From Niastella koreensis GR20-10 (GTDB lineage Bacteria; Bacteroidota; Bacteroidia; Chitinophagales; Chitinophagaceae), in assembly GCF_000246855.1 (NCBI RefSeq), contig NC_016609.1, positions 2,666,001-2,730,000 on the forward strand: DNA of 64,000 bases. Direction: 5' to 3'. Of the stretch, positions 1 to 9,665 are shown piece after piece. Each line of letters begins with the position of its first letter. Position 1 is the first letter of the stretch. The notes beneath the pieces are model-generated. The model was not told the origin of the DNA. It ran no database searches and saw nothing but the letters and a program-made list of their open reading frames with translations. A program made the translations under genes and the position numbers.

Positions 1-1576
1 CGTTTCTTAATACCCTTGCCAGTCGTTGTTCTGCATCGGAAGTTCCGTCTGCTACGATCACCATCCCCGCATGAATACTATACCCCATTCCCACTCCGCC
101 GCCATGATGCAAACTTACCCAGCTGGCGCCGCCGGCAGTATTCACCAGTGCATTCAGAATGGGCCAGTCAGCCACGGCATCGCTGCCATCGAGCATGGAT
201 TCTGTTTCGCGATTGGGCGATGCCACGGATCCGGTGTCCAGGTGATCGCGGCCAATAACAATAGGCGCTTTTACTTTTCCGGTTCTTACTAACTCATTAA
301 ATGCCAATCCTGCTTTTTCTCTTTCACCCTGGCCCAGCCAGCAAATACGCGCCGGCAATCCCTGGAAGGCGATCTTTTCTTTGGCCAGCTTCAGCCAGCG
401 TTGCAGTGATTTATTTTCAGGGAACAAATTGCTAATAACTTCGTCGGTGACGGAAATGTCGTTTGGGTCGCCGCTCAAAGCTGCCCAGCGGAAAGGACCT
501 TTGCCCTCACAAAACAGTGGACGGATATAAGCCGGCACAAAACCCGGAAAATCAAAGGCATTCTGCAATCCTTTCTCCTGTGCGCAGGCGCGGATGTTAT
601 TGCCATAATCGAAAGTGATGGCACCTTTTTGTTGCAGGGCCAACATCAACTCCACATGGCGGCACATGCTGTTGTAGGCGTAATAAATATATTGCTCGGG
701 GTTTTGCGCTCGTAAAACCTTTGCCTGCTCATAGGAAATTTCATGCGGCCAGTATCCTATCAACGGATCATGGGCCGAGGTTTGATCTGTAAGTGTATCA
801 GGCACAATATTTCTTTCAACCAGGCGTTCTAATAATTCAACAGCGTTGCATAACACCCCGATTGATAGTATTTCTCCTTTTTCTTTTGCCTGCAGCGCGC
901 GATCGATTGCCGCATCAATACTTGTCATTTTTACATCGAGGTACTTTGTTTCGATGCGTTTATCTATTCGCCATTCTTCCACTTCTGCAATCAATGCTAC
1001 TCCTTCATTCATGGTAATTGCTAAAGGTTGAGCACCACCCATGCCACCCAGTCCGGCTGTTACATTCAACGTTCCTTTTAAAGTACCGCCGAAATGTTTA
1101 TCGGCTGCTGCCGAATAGGTTTCATACGTTCCCTGTACAATGCCCTGGCTGCCGATGTAGATCCATGAACCGGCAGTCATTTGTCCGTACATCATCAACC
1201 CTTTTCTTTCCAGTTCGTCAAAATGCTGCCAGGTGGCCCATTTAGGCACCAGTTGCGAGTTGGAGATCAACACGCGGGGTGCATTCACATGTGTTTGTAA
1301 AATGCCCACCGGTTTGCCACTTTGTATCAGTAAGGTCTCATTGTCATTCAGGTCTTTTAACGACCGGATGATGAGATCGAGCGCCTCAAAATTGCGGGCT
1401 GCTTTTCCACGACCGCCATAAACGATCAGGTCATCGGGGCGTTCGGCCACTGCGGGGTCAAGGTTGTTTAACAACATGCGCAAGGCGGCTTCCTGGATCC
1501 AGCCTTTGCAGGTAAGTTGTGAACCCGTTGGGGTTTTATATTTTATGGCATCATAGTGTTTTGTAGCAGGTGTCAT
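1..1576 (-). CDS. hutU: Urocanate hydratase (partial, C-terminus beyond window)
   Basis: Second step of histidine degradation: NAD-dependent hydration of urocanate to imidazolone propionate in the cytoplasm. About 525 codons are open from the ATG at 1576 to the left edge without a stop; the last few dozen residues lie outside. The family signature [10 protein letters not shown], containing the active-site Cys, is present, as are [10 protein letters not shown] (dinucleotide-binding part) and [18 protein letters not shown]. It lies 42 bp downstream of hutH on the same strand, so both are probably one transcript under the MarR-type gene further upstream. No disruption is visible. Confidence 0.96.
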   Translation of the reverse strand, partial: MTPATKHYDAIKYKTPTGSQLTCKGWIQEAALRMLLNNLDPAVAERPDDLIVYGGRGKAARNFEALDLIIRSLKDLNDNETLLIQSGKPVGILQTHVNAPRVLISNSQLVPKWATWQHFDELERKGLMMYGQMTAGSWIYIGSQGIVQGTYETYSAAADKHFGGTLKGTLNVTAGLGGMGGAQPLAITMNEGVALIAEVEEWRIDKRIETKYLDVKMTSIDAAIDRALQAKEKGEILSIGVLCNAVELLERLVERNIVPDTLTDQTSAHDPLIGYWPHEISYEQAKVLRAQNPEQYIYYAYNSMCRHVELMLALQQKGAITFDYGNNIRACAQEKGLQNAFDFPGFVPAYIRPLFCEGKGPFRWAALSGDPNDISVTDEVISNLFPENKSLQRWLKLAKEKIAFQGLPARICWLGQGEREKAGLAFNELVRTGKVKAPIVIGRDHLDTGSVASPNRETESMLDGSDAVADWPILNALVNTAGGASWVSLHHGGGVGMGYSIHAGMVIVADGTSDAEQRLARVLRN

Positions 1577-1618
1577 CGTTTGAGTAGTTTTTGTTACCAA
1601 TGTAGTTTTTGTGTGGGG

Positions 1619-3181
1619 TTACAACCCGAAGGCCTCGTATCCTGTATTTAAATGTACCTTTTTCTTTGTGGCGAAAGCGTTACAATGCTCCACAAACGAA
1701 AAGTTACTGATGAGTTGTTTTATCTGGTCGATGTCATCGGCAAAAATGCGGTCCTCCTCGGCAAAGCCTACAAACTGCCGTACATAATCATGGGCCGATT
1801 CCAGGATCTCGCTGCTTTTTAATGGCCGCCTGAATTCAATGGCCTGGCAGGCGCTTAATAATTCAATGGCCAGAATGAATTCAAGATTGTCCAGCACCTG
1901 GTTCAGCTTGCGGCCGCTGATGCTGCCCATGCTCACATGGTCTTCCTGGCCCAGCGAGGTGGGAATGCTGTCGGCGCTGGCAGGAAAACAAAGGGTTTTA
2001 TTTTCTGTTACCAGTGCGGCCGTAGTGTATTGCGGGATCATGAACCCACTGTTCAAACCCACATTTTTCATCAGCAACATGGGCAGTCCCCATTTGCCTT
2101 CCAGCAACAGGTAACACCGGCGGTCGGAGATGTTGCCTGCCTCTGCAGCGGCTATACAGGCATAGTCGAGTGGCAATGCCAGTGGCTGGCCATGAAAATT
2201 ACCGCCGCTGATGGTATCGTCGGCGCTTAAGATGATGGGATTATCTGTTACCGAGTTCAATTCAATTTCGGTGAGTTCTTTCAGGTGCAACCAGGCATTG
2301 CGGCTGGCGCCATGTACCTGCGGCATACAACGCAAACTGTACGGGTCCTGTACGCGGCCACAATCAACATGGCTTTGCATGATGTCGCTTTGGTGCAATA
2401 ACAAACGCAGCCGTTGGGCTACCAATGTATTGCCGGCAAATGGGCGCAGCCGGTGCAGGCGTTCATCAAACGGTGCCTTGGTGCCGGTGAGTGCTTCCAG
2501 GCTCATAGCGCCAATGATGTCTGCAGCTTCCAGGCAGTAATGCATGCGCTGTACTGCTTTTACTGCAAACGATAAAATGAACTGGGTGCCGTTTATCAGG
2601 GCCAATCCTTCCTTGGGCCCCAGTTGTATGGGCGCCAGGCCAAATTGTTTTAAAATATCCTGCGACCGGTGTCTTGCTCCTTTATAAAAAACTTCTCCCA
2701 GTCCGATCAATGGCAGGAACAAATGCGCCAGCGGGGCCAGATCGCCGGAAGCGCCCACGCTTCCTTTTTCCGGTACTACGGGAATAACATCCTGTTCAAT
2801 ATGCCAGATGATGCGTTGCAGCGTGACTAACTGGGCGCCTGAATACCCACGCGCCAGTGCGTGCACTTTGGTAATGAGCATTAGTTTGGCTACTTCAACC
2901 GGAATGGGTGCTCCTACCCCTACGCTGTGGCTTTGTAAGATCTTATGTTGTAAAATACGGGTATCCTCTTCCGAAACAGGTTTGTTGGCCAGCACGCCAA
3001 AACCTGTATTAACGCCATACACGGTTCGGTTGGTTGCTACTATTTCCTGTACGTGCTGCTGGCTTTTTTGAATATTGGCAATGGCAGTTTTATTCAGCAC
3101 GCCATTGGTTTTACCACCGGCAATGGCCAGCGCACTGCCAATTGTTAATTGATCGATCCCGTAAAAAAACTCCTGTTGCAT
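1619..3181 (-). CDS. hutH: Histidine ammonia-lyase
   Basis: Removes ammonia from L-histidine to give urocanate, the first step of the hut pathway. The protein is 520 aa, normal for the family. The Ala-Ser-Gly triad that cyclises into the MIO electrophile sits at about residues 144-146 within GSVGASGDLAPLAH. The N-terminal YGVNTGFG segment (about 55-62) and the LINGTQ motif are conserved. It starts 5 bp after the MarR-type gene and is followed 42 bp later by hutU, giving the order regulator-hutH-hutU. Its transcription should follow the palindrome-covered promoter at 3695-3724. Confidence 0.97.
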   Translation of the reverse strand: MQQEFFYGIDQLTIGSALAIAGGKTNGVLNKTAIANIQKSQQHVQEIVATNRTVYGVNTGFGVLANKPVSEEDTRILQHKILQSHSVGVGAPIPVEVAKLMLITKVHALARGYSGAQLVTLQRIIWHIEQDVIPVVPEKGSVGASGDLAPLAHLFLPLIGLGEVFYKGARHRSQDILKQFGLAPIQLGPKEGLALINGTQFILSFAVKAVQRMHYCLEAADIIGAMSLEALTGTKAPFDERLHRLRPFAGNTLVAQRLRLLLHQSDIMQSHVDCGRVQDPYSLRCMPQVHGASRNAWLHLKELTEIELNSVTDNPIILSADDTISGGNFHGQPLALPLDYACIAAAEAGNISDRRCYLLLEGKWGLPMLLMKNVGLNSGFMIPQYTTAALVTENKTLCFPASADSIPTSLGQEDHVSMGSISGRKLNQVLDNLEFILAIELLSACQAIEFRRPLKSSEILESAHDYVRQFVGFAEEDRIFADDIDQIKQLISNFSFVEHCNAFATKKKVHLNTGYEAFGL

Positions 3182-3186
3182 AATAG

Positions 3187-3675
3187 TTACTTATGGGGCA
3201 ACATAGATTGCACCCGGTTAAAAACTGATTCGTTTTGCAAGCCCTGTTCTATTTCACTAATAGCCGTCAATATGGTTTTGCTGTGTTTTCCTTCCTGCAC
3301 CAATGCTTCCATGGCCTGTTGCAGCGCATCCCATACCGGCTGTACCTGCTGTTGTAATTTTTTTCCTTTGGTGGTGAAGGCCACTACTTTTTTGCGCGCA
3401 TCATCATCGGCTGTAGCGGTTTTAATAAGGCCTTTCTGTTGCAGACTGCTTACCAACTGGCTTACTGCCGAATGGGAAATGCCCAGCTCGTCAGAAATGT
3501 CCCTGATGGACACCGTTTCCTGTCTCGATAAAATATAAAAGACCGGAAACCAGGCGGCGTCGAAAGAGAGATCGTGCGAGGCATAGATCTTGTTCACATC
3601 GGCCAGAAATGCTTCACTCAGCCTGCGCAACCGGCTGCCAAAAACCAGAAATCCCAGTGATTCGTAAAAGCTCAT
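3187..3675 (-). CDS. MarR-family transcriptional regulator of the hut operon
   Basis: 162-aa winged-helix regulator. The helix-turn-helix lies around SIRDISDELGISHSAVSQLVSSL and the wing around ATADDDARKKVVAFTTKGKK, both typical of MarR. A longer reading with an ATG at 3723 is possible, but that codon lies upstream of a good promoter (-33 TTTG at 3721-3724, -7 TACATTTG at 3695-3702), so the ATG at 3675 is preferred; the leader would then be about 15 nt. A perfect 20-bp palindrome sits in the last 22 bases before the ATG. hutH follows after 5 bp. Inferred role: autorepressor and regulator of histidine use; the ligand is unknown. Confidence 0.88.
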   Translation of the reverse strand: MSFYESLGFLVFGSRLRRLSEAFLADVNKIYASHDLSFDAAWFPVFYILSRQETVSIRDISDELGISHSAVSQLVSSLQQKGLIKTATADDDARKKVVAFTTKGKKLQQQVQPVWDALQQAMEALVQEGKHSKTILTAISEIEQGLQNESVFNRVQSMLPHK

Positions 3676-3677
3676 AA

Positions 3678-3697
3678 TTGTATAAGTACTTATACAA
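3678..3697. promoter_or_regulatory. Perfect 20-bp palindromic operator
   Basis: TTGTATAAGTACTTATACAA is fully self-complementary. It overlaps the -7 box of the minus-strand promoter and would cover the expected transcription start of the MarR-type gene. Size and position fit a MarR dimer site, so autorepression is the simplest reading. Confidence 0.8.
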
Positions 3698-3724
3698 ATG
3701 TACAATAAGTAACAATAATCCAAA
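3695..3724 (-). promoter_or_regulatory. Bacteroidota -33/-7 promoter for marR-hutH-hutU
   Basis: On the minus strand TTTG (3721-3724) is followed after 18 nt by TACATTTG (3695-3702), an exact match to TAnnTTTG. It predicts a start near 3688-3690, inside the palindrome. Confidence 0.75.
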
Positions 3725-3796
3725 ATATAAATCAGTAAAAGGCGCTAATACAATTTTGTTGTAATTTCCGCACGTATTCTTTATAAATGCATATAT

Positions 3797-5029
3797 ATGA
3801 AAACCAAGGTCGGAGTTCTGTTGTGTTTAATGATGTTCCTGGAATATTTTATCTGGAGTGCCTGGTATGTATCAATGAGCACCTATATGAAAGTGCACCT
3901 TGGCGCCACCGATGACGCCATTGGTTTAACATATGGCGCGTTGGCGCTCGCCACCATGATCTCACCGTTCTTTATTGGATTGATTGCTGACCGTTTTTTT
4001 GCTGCTCAAAAAGTAATGGGCCTGTTACACCTGCTGGGCGCTGCGATGTTATTGCTCGCTACCAAAATTTCAGACAGCTCGGTTTTCTATTGGGTAATAC
4101 TGGTGTATTCGCTGTTGTATATGCCCACCATTGCCCTATCCAACAGTATTGCATTCCATCAAATGACTGACCCGGGTAAACAGTTTCCCTGGATACGGGT
4201 TTTTGGAACCGGGGGCTGGATCATTGCCGGGTTATTGGTTGCCCGGCTGCATATTGCAGAAACACCTTCCACTTTTATTATGGCTGCCGTGGTTTCGGCT
4301 GCATTGGGAATAATAAGCTTTGTTTTACCTAATACCCCGCCTAAAGGAAGGGCTGCAGATGCTTCAGCATCCAGGGCCCTGGGTGTGGAGGCATTCGTAT
4401 TATTTAAAGACAAGCCCTATCTGATCTTCTTTATTGCGGCTGTACTGGTTTGTATTCCGCTGTCATTTTATTATGGCTTTGCCAACCTTTTCCTAACAGA
4501 ATCGGGTATGCAGGAATCTACCGGCAAAATGATCCTGGGTCAGGTTTCAGAAGCGCTGTTTATTATAGCCATTCCGTTTTTGTTTAATACCATTGGGGTA
4601 AAGAAAATGTTGTTGCTGGGCATCATTGCCTGGATCTTGCGTTATGCAGCATTTGCCTTTGGTAACATCGATACCAATCTATGGTTGTTATATGCCGGAA
4701 TTATCCTGCATGGAGTTTGTTACGATTTCTTTTTTGTAACGGGCTATATGTATACAGAAAAGAAGGCAGGCGAAAAGATCAAGAATGCGGCACAGGGCTT
4801 ATTTACATTTGCCACGTATGGTCTTGGTATGGTGATTGGCACCTGGTTTTCAGGTAAAGTTGCCGGTGCGTATACCCTGTCAACCACCAATGCGTTCACC
4901 GGAAAAGCAGGTCATAACTGGCTTAACATCTGGCTGATGCCTGCTTATATTGCCATCGCTGTGCTGGTATACTTTATATTGTTTTTCAGGGAGAAGAAAC
5001 AGCTGCATGTTGCGGGGGAAGTTTCTTAA
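3797..5029 (+). CDS. MFS transporter, nucleoside:H+ symporter-like
   Basis: 410-aa inner-membrane carrier with about 12 hydrophobic segments. The opening FLEYFIWSAWYVSMSTYM and the segment WIRVFGTGGWIIAGLL are typical of the NupG/XapB-like branch (Nuc_H_symport), which in Bacteroidota often stands beside sugar oxidoreductases. The Gfo/Idh/MocA gene follows 47 bp downstream on the same strand, so the two are probably co-transcribed and the substrate may be a sugar or polyol derivative rather than a nucleoside. The ATG at 3797 is the natural start. The substrate cannot be assigned from sequence. Confidence 0.85.
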   Translation: MKTKVGVLLCLMMFLEYFIWSAWYVSMSTYMKVHLGATDDAIGLTYGALALATMISPFFIGLIADRFFAAQKVMGLLHLLGAAMLLLATKISDSSVFYWVILVYSLLYMPTIALSNSIAFHQMTDPGKQFPWIRVFGTGGWIIAGLLVARLHIAETPSTFIMAAVVSAALGIISFVLPNTPPKGRAADASASRALGVEAFVLFKDKPYLIFFIAAVLVCIPLSFYYGFANLFLTESGMQESTGKMILGQVSEALFIIAIPFLFNTIGVKKMLLLGIIAWILRYAAFAFGNIDTNLWLLYAGIILHGVCYDFFFVTGYMYTEKKAGEKIKNAAQGLFTFATYGLGMVIGTWFSGKVAGAYTLSTTNAFTGKAGHNWLNIWLMPAYIAIAVLVYFILFFREKKQLHVAGEVS

Positions 5030-5076
5030 ATAGTATTACCATAAACTAAAACAATAATCTTTATAAACAAACGAAT

Positions 5077-6270
5077 ATGGCACGTATAGCAATGCTCGGT
5101 TCAGGCTTTATTGGCCGGTTTTATGCCGACTCTTTACAAGGGTACAGAAGCCGCGATAAAATTGTAAGTATCTATTCGCGCCGTACCGAAAGCGCTAAAC
5201 GGTTTGCTGAAGATTACAACGTAGCGCACCATACCACCAATATGGAGGAAGCCATTGCGCATCCCGATGTTGACATTGTATGTATTGCCCTGCCCAATAA
5301 CCTGCACGAAGCAGCCGTAATGCTTTGCTGTCTGCACCGCAAAGCAGTGATGACCACCAAGCCGCTTGGCCGCAATGGCGATGAGGCAAAGCGTATGTTG
5401 CAGGCCGTTGAACAGGCAGGTATTTTCAATGGCTACCTCGAAGACCTTGTGTATACTCCCAAATTCATAAAAGCGCTGGAGAGTGTGAAAGAAGGCGCCC
5501 TGGGCCGCATTTTATGGGCCAAGTCAAGAGAAACGCACCCTGGCCCCCATAGCGACTGGTTCTGGGATCTGGAACAGGCGGGCGGCGGTTGCATCCTCGA
5601 CCTTGGCTGCCATTGCGTGGAGATTACCCGCAGTTATATTGGAAAAGATATAAGACCGGTGGAGGTAATGTGCTGGGCCGATACCCAGGTAAAACCCATC
5701 GATGCGGAAGACCACGCCATTGGTCTGGTAAAATACGAGAACGGCGCCATCGGCCAGTTTGAAGTAAGCTGGACCTTCCGCGGCGGGCTCGACCTGCGCG
5801 ATGAAGTAATGGGTTCCGAAGGCACCATCTGGATAAACAGCTTTCTGCGTACCGGTTTCGATATGTTCACCAGCGGCAAAGGCGCCAATTACGTAGCCGA
5901 AAAAGCCGAAAGCAACACCGGTTGGTTATTTCCGGTAGGCGACGAGCTGAATGAACTGGGGTACAACCATATGTTCATGGACATGTTCAATGCTATGGAA
6001 GCCGATCAGGATCCTAAAGAAACTTTTTACGATGGTTATGTGGTGAATTGCATCCTGGATGCAGCCTACCGCTCGGCAAAAAGCAAATTGTGGGAGCCGG
6101 TACAGCTCGACATCTGGCGGGGAAAAACCGGGGTTACCAAAGACAGCCACCTTACCGAGTACGATGCCGAGCATTACCTGGTAAAAGAAGAAATAACCCA
6201 TTATGGTGCAAAAAAGGTTATTCTGAAAAATAAACAAACCGGAAAAATCGTTGAAAGGGTGATGGAATAA
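5077..6270 (+). CDS. Gfo/Idh/MocA family oxidoreductase
   Basis: 397-aa NAD(P)-dependent dehydrogenase. The N-terminal Rossmann motif is AMLGSGFIGRFYADSL (about residues 5-20). The usual EKP motif is TKPLGRN here, which keeps the catalytic-region Lys. The C-terminal sheet domain contains GGGCILDLGCHCVE, with the His expected in the active site. It pairs with the upstream MFS carrier, suggesting uptake followed by oxidation of a sugar or inositol-like compound. No signal peptide is present, so it is cytoplasmic. Substrate unknown. Confidence 0.9.
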   Translation: MARIAMLGSGFIGRFYADSLQGYRSRDKIVSIYSRRTESAKRFAEDYNVAHHTTNMEEAIAHPDVDIVCIALPNNLHEAAVMLCCLHRKAVMTTKPLGRNGDEAKRMLQAVEQAGIFNGYLEDLVYTPKFIKALESVKEGALGRILWAKSRETHPGPHSDWFWDLEQAGGGCILDLGCHCVEITRSYIGKDIRPVEVMCWADTQVKPIDAEDHAIGLVKYENGAIGQFEVSWTFRGGLDLRDEVMGSEGTIWINSFLRTGFDMFTSGKGANYVAEKAESNTGWLFPVGDELNELGYNHMFMDMFNAMEADQDPKETFYDGYVVNCILDAAYRSAKSKLWEPVQLDIWRGKTGVTKDSHLTEYDAEHYLVKEEITHYGAKKVILKNKQTGKIVERVME

Positions 6271-6375
6271 TGGGGACTAAATAAAATCCCTAGTGGCTAA
6301 ATAAACTCCCGGTATTTTTTCATGGGAAGTTGCGAATTCCATTATCTTGCGACATAAATAACTCAAACCCCCAAT

Positions 6376-6954
6376 ATGAAGAGGCAATTTGTAGCAATAG
6401 TTGTGATTTTTACCATTGGTTTGCTGGCAAACGCCATCCAGGCAAATGCCCAAAATAAAATAGGATATATCAGCCTGCAGGAACTGGTAGCCAACATGCC
6501 CGAGTACAAAAAAGCACAGGGCGATATGCAGGAATACCAGAAAGCCCTGGTTCAACAGGGAAATGATTACCAACAGGCATTTATAGATAAACAAAAACAA
6601 TATGTAATTGACTCTTTAAAAATGACCGCTCCTGTAAAGGAAGTTAAGCGCAAAGAGTTGAATGACCTGTATGTTAAATGGACCAACTTTGTTCAACAGG
6701 AAGCCCAGCAAATGATGAACCAGCACGAGCAGGAGCTGTTGGCGCCCATCCAGGACAAAGCCGTTCAAACTTCACAGGCGGTGGCAAAAGAAAATGGCTA
6801 CGCTTACATTCTGCCTAAAGAGCAACTGATCGCTTTCCCTTCAGCAGATGATATTTTACCGCTGGTGTACAAGAAACTGAACATTACACCAACGAAAGAT
6901 GCAGCCCCTGCCGATGCACCGGCGCCTGCACCTGCTGCACCAAAAAAGAACTAA
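6376..6954 (+). CDS. OmpH/Skp-family periplasmic chaperone
   Basis: 192 aa with a signal peptide ending near QANAQ (about residue 26), then the family opening KIGYISLQELVANMPEYKKAQ and a long, highly charged coiled coil. The C-terminus is a short Ala/Pro-rich tail (residues about 172-189), which is variable in the family. Skp-like proteins hold unfolded outer-membrane proteins in the periplasm. It is monocistronic and closed by a strong hairpin at 6975-7008. Confidence 0.88.
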   Translation: MKRQFVAIVVIFTIGLLANAIQANAQNKIGYISLQELVANMPEYKKAQGDMQEYQKALVQQGNDYQQAFIDKQKQYVIDSLKMTAPVKEVKRKELNDLYVKWTNFVQQEAQQMMNQHEQELLAPIQDKAVQTSQAVAKENGYAYILPKEQLIAFPSADDILPLVYKKLNITPTKDAAPADAPAPAPAAPKKN

Positions 6955-6974
6955 GAACAACAACTGGTATAAAG

Positions 6975-7008
6975 AAAAAGGAGCTTCGGTAATCGGAGCT
7001 CCTTTTTT
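6975..7008 (+). terminator. Bidirectional intrinsic terminator
   Basis: Perfect 11-bp stem AAAAAGGAGCT / AGCTCCTTTTT with an 11-nt loop, followed by T residues. It lies between the convergent ompH-like gene and the phosphoglucomutase gene and has a T-rich flank on both strands. Confidence 0.9.
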
Positions 7009-7029
7009 ATTTCCGGGATTTCTTTATTG

Positions 7030-8763
7030 TTATTTCAAACCCATATCGCTGATAATACCCTGAATTTTCTTATCAAGGTCGCCCTTTACCTGGATAGAAT
7101 CAAACTCCGCAGCGCTTTTAATGGTGGTATTTACGCTGAAATAGAATTTGATCTTGGGCTCGGTACCGCTGGGGCGGGCAGAGATCTTACTGCCATCGGC
7201 CAGAATAAATTGCAGCACGTTTGAAACAGGCAGGGTAATGGGCCACTCCTCTCCTGTTTGCAGGTTTTTCCCTTTACGCAAATCATAATCGAGCAGTTGT
7301 ACCACGGGAGAACCGTTGATGGTAGATGGCGGGTTGTTCCGGTAACCATCCATCATTTCGGCAATTTCCTTTTGGCCATTCATGCCCTTCTTGGTGATGG
7401 AGATCAAATGCTCTTTATAATAACCGTATTGTACGTACAGGTCAATCAGTTTTTCAAACAGGCTTCTGCCTTTGTCTTTTTCGTAGGCAGCCATTTCGCA
7501 TAGCAGGGCCACGGCAGATACCGCGTCTTTATCGCGTAACTGGCTTCCGATCATTAAGCCGTAGCTTTCTTCCCCGCCTATGGTGTAATGTTCGCTGGCC
7601 TCTTTTTCCTTGATCAGTTCGGCGATCCATTTAAACCCGGTCAATACATTGTAGCATTTTACATTATTTTCAGCCGCAATGCGGTCGATCATGTCCGTGG
7701 TCACAATGGTTTTGCACACAAAGTCGTTTTGCTGGGCAATGCCTTTGGCCTTACGGGCTTCAATGATATAATTGAAGGCCAGCACGGCGGTTTGGTTACC
7801 ATTCATCAACACCCAGTTGCCCTGTTTGTCTTTAATGGCAATACCAACGCGGTCTGCATCGGGATCGGTTCCCAGTAAAATATCGGCATCCAGTTCCTTT
7901 GCTTTTTTCAAACCAATGCTCATAGCCTCGCTTTCCTCAGGATTAGGGTAAACCACTGTAGGGAAATTACCATCGGGTTTAGCCTGCTCTTCTACAATAT
8001 GCACATTGGTAAAACCAAAGCGTTGCAGTACTTCGGGCACCAGCATAATACCGGTACCATGTATGGGTGTATAAACAATTTTCAGGTCGCGCTGACGGGT
8101 GATTACCTCGGGATAAACGCTCAGGCTCTTCACCATGTCTATGTACTGCTTGTCCATATCCTTGCCAATGATGGAAATATTGGCTTCGCCCCCACTCCAT
8201 TTCACCTCATCTACCGAGGCAATGGCTTCCACTTCTTTTATGACGTTTTTGTCGTGCGGCGGCACCAGTTGACCACCGTCGTTCCAGTATGCTTTATAAC
8301 CGTTGTATTCTTTCGGATTATGCGAAGCGGTACATACCACGCCGCCCTGGCAGCCCAGCTGGCGAATGGTAAAACTTAATTCGGGGGTGGGGCGCAAGGC
8401 TTCAAACAAAAATACCTTGATGCCGTTGGCGGCCATTACATTGGCAGTGATCTCTGCAAACTGGCGGCTGTTGTTGCGGCTGTCGTGTGCAATGGCAATG
8501 CGAATAGTGCCACCGGGATAGGTTTTATTCAGGTAGTTGGCAAAGCCCTGGGTGGCGCTTCCAACCGTATATTTGTTAATGCGGTTTGTTCCAATGCCCA
8601 TAATACCACGCAAACCACCTGTACCAAATTCCAGGTTGCGGTAAAAAGCATCGGCCAGTTCTGTGGGATTCTCTTTTTCAAGCCTGGCAATTTCCTGTTT
8701 GGCGGCATCGTCATAATTTCCGTCCTTCCAAACCTGAACGCGCTGCATAATTGCATCATCCAT
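7030..8763 (-). CDS. Phosphoglucomutase / phosphomannomutase (phospho-sugar mutase)
   Basis: 577-aa alpha-D-phosphohexomutase interconverting hexose 1- and 6-phosphates. The phosphoserine loop is TASHNPKEYNGYK (Ser about 147), the Mg-binding loop is DPDADR, the sugar-binding loop GGEESYG and the phosphate-binding loop RPSGTEPKIKFY, in the canonical order. An upstream ATG at 8850 would add 29 residues without similarity to the family, so the ATG at 8763 (MDDAIMQRVQ) was chosen. It supplies precursors for glycogen, cell wall and glycans. It shares the 6975-7008 terminator. Confidence 0.95.
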   Translation of the reverse strand: MDDAIMQRVQVWKDGNYDDAAKQEIARLEKENPTELADAFYRNLEFGTGGLRGIMGIGTNRINKYTVGSATQGFANYLNKTYPGGTIRIAIAHDSRNNSRQFAEITANVMAANGIKVFLFEALRPTPELSFTIRQLGCQGGVVCTASHNPKEYNGYKAYWNDGGQLVPPHDKNVIKEVEAIASVDEVKWSGGEANISIIGKDMDKQYIDMVKSLSVYPEVITRQRDLKIVYTPIHGTGIMLVPEVLQRFGFTNVHIVEEQAKPDGNFPTVVYPNPEESEAMSIGLKKAKELDADILLGTDPDADRVGIAIKDKQGNWVLMNGNQTAVLAFNYIIEARKAKGIAQQNDFVCKTIVTTDMIDRIAAENNVKCYNVLTGFKWIAELIKEKEASEHYTIGGEESYGLMIGSQLRDKDAVSAVALLCEMAAYEKDKGRSLFEKLIDLYVQYGYYKEHLISITKKGMNGQKEIAEMMDGYRNNPPSTINGSPVVQLLDYDLRKGKNLQTGEEWPITLPVSNVLQFILADGSKISARPSGTEPKIKFYFSVNTTIKSAAEFDSIQVKGDLDKKIQGIISDMGLK

Positions 8764-8856
8764 AGTACTCAAATTGAGGTTATTATTGAAATTTGAAGAT
8801 ATATAATTTTCCGATTGGACGCTTGTATCATTCAAAAAGCATACCCCCATAGGAAA

Positions 8857-8942
8857 TAGCCATAAGCTTTAAGCGGTAAGCTGTAAGCAAATACAGGACC
8901 GCCGCGACGGCTTATGGCTTATAGCTTACGGCTTATAGCCTG
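8857..8942. repeat. Degenerate TAAGC-type tandem repeat forming a foldback
   Basis: The left half repeats AAGCttTAAGCggTAAGCtgTAAGC and the right half repeats GCTTAtgGCTTAtaGCTTAcgGCTTA, so the two halves pair imperfectly across a 20-25 nt centre. Member of the intergenic repeat family seen at a dozen places in this window. Confidence 0.8.
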
Positions 8943-8945
8943 CAT

Positions 8946-9443
8946 TTACTCCATATAAGCTCCACTCACAACCTCCCCTTCCACCTCAACAAAAATATGC
9001 TCCTGCAACGTAGTAGCTACCGACAAACCCACATAATCCGTGCTAACAGGATAGGCCTTGTGCGTGCGCTCCACCAGCGCCAGCGTCTGGATCTTTTTAG
9101 GCAGGTACGCCAGAAACGGTTTGATGGCATATAACATGGTGCGGCCGCTGTTGGCCACATCATCCACTACAATGATCACTTTATCGGTAAAATCAGTTTC
9201 CCCGCTCAGTTTTATGTCGTGGGGCGCCTTTTTATCAAGGGCGATCTCGATATTCCAGATCTTGATATTGCTATTTATTGCATGTAACAGTTGCTCTATG
9301 TTGCGGGCAATTACGCTGCCGTTTTCGCGGATGCCGGCAAGAATGATCTCCTTTTCGTCGAGGTTGTTTTCTACGATCTCATAGGCCATCCGTTGTAATT
9401 TCCGGGCTACTGTTTCTTTATCGAGGATATAATTACGCGACAT
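8946..9443 (-). CDS. PyrR-like phosphoribosyltransferase
   Basis: 165-aa type I PRTase. The PRPP-binding motif VIIVVDDVANSGRT is at about residues 88-101, preceded by the flexible-loop region. The size and the opening (NYILDKETVARKLQRMAYEIVENN) fit PyrR, which binds pyr mRNA and may have uracil phosphoribosyltransferase activity. No pyrimidine genes are in the window, so a general PRTase role cannot be excluded. Degenerate repeat blocks flank it on both sides. Confidence 0.85.
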   Translation of the reverse strand: MSRNYILDKETVARKLQRMAYEIVENNLDEKEIILAGIRENGSVIARNIEQLLHAINSNIKIWNIEIALDKKAPHDIKLSGETDFTDKVIIVVDDVANSGRTMLYAIKPFLAYLPKKIQTLALVERTHKAYPVSTDYVGLSVATTLQEHIFVEVEGEVVSGAYME

Positions 9444-9474
9444 GCTTTTTATTTTGCCAAATCTATGGAAAAAA

Positions 9475-9640
9475 CAGCTTCAAGCCACAAGCTGTAAGCT
9501 GTAAGCCGAAAGGGGAAAGTCCAAAGTCCAAAGCCGAAAGCCTAAAGCGAAAATTTGTATTACTTTCAGCTTTAACCTTTAGGCTTTAACCATGTATTTG
9601 CTTACAGCTTACGGCTTAAAGCTAACAGCTGTTTTTTAAT
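9475..9640. repeat. Degenerate AAAGC/TAAGC tandem repeat block with foldback
   Basis: About 165 bp made of units such as AAGCTGT, AAGCCGA, AAAGTCC and AAAGCCT, then the complementary GGCTTTAA and GCTTACAGCTTACGG units. Located between divergent genes, so it cannot be a simple shared terminator. Confidence 0.8.
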
Positions 9641-9665
9641 TCCCAAATTAACTATCTTAGCCGTT

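Noticed and set aside
3676-3723. 16-residue N-terminal extension of the MarR-type protein
   Set aside because: The ATG at 3723 is inside the -33 promoter box, upstream of the predicted transcription start.
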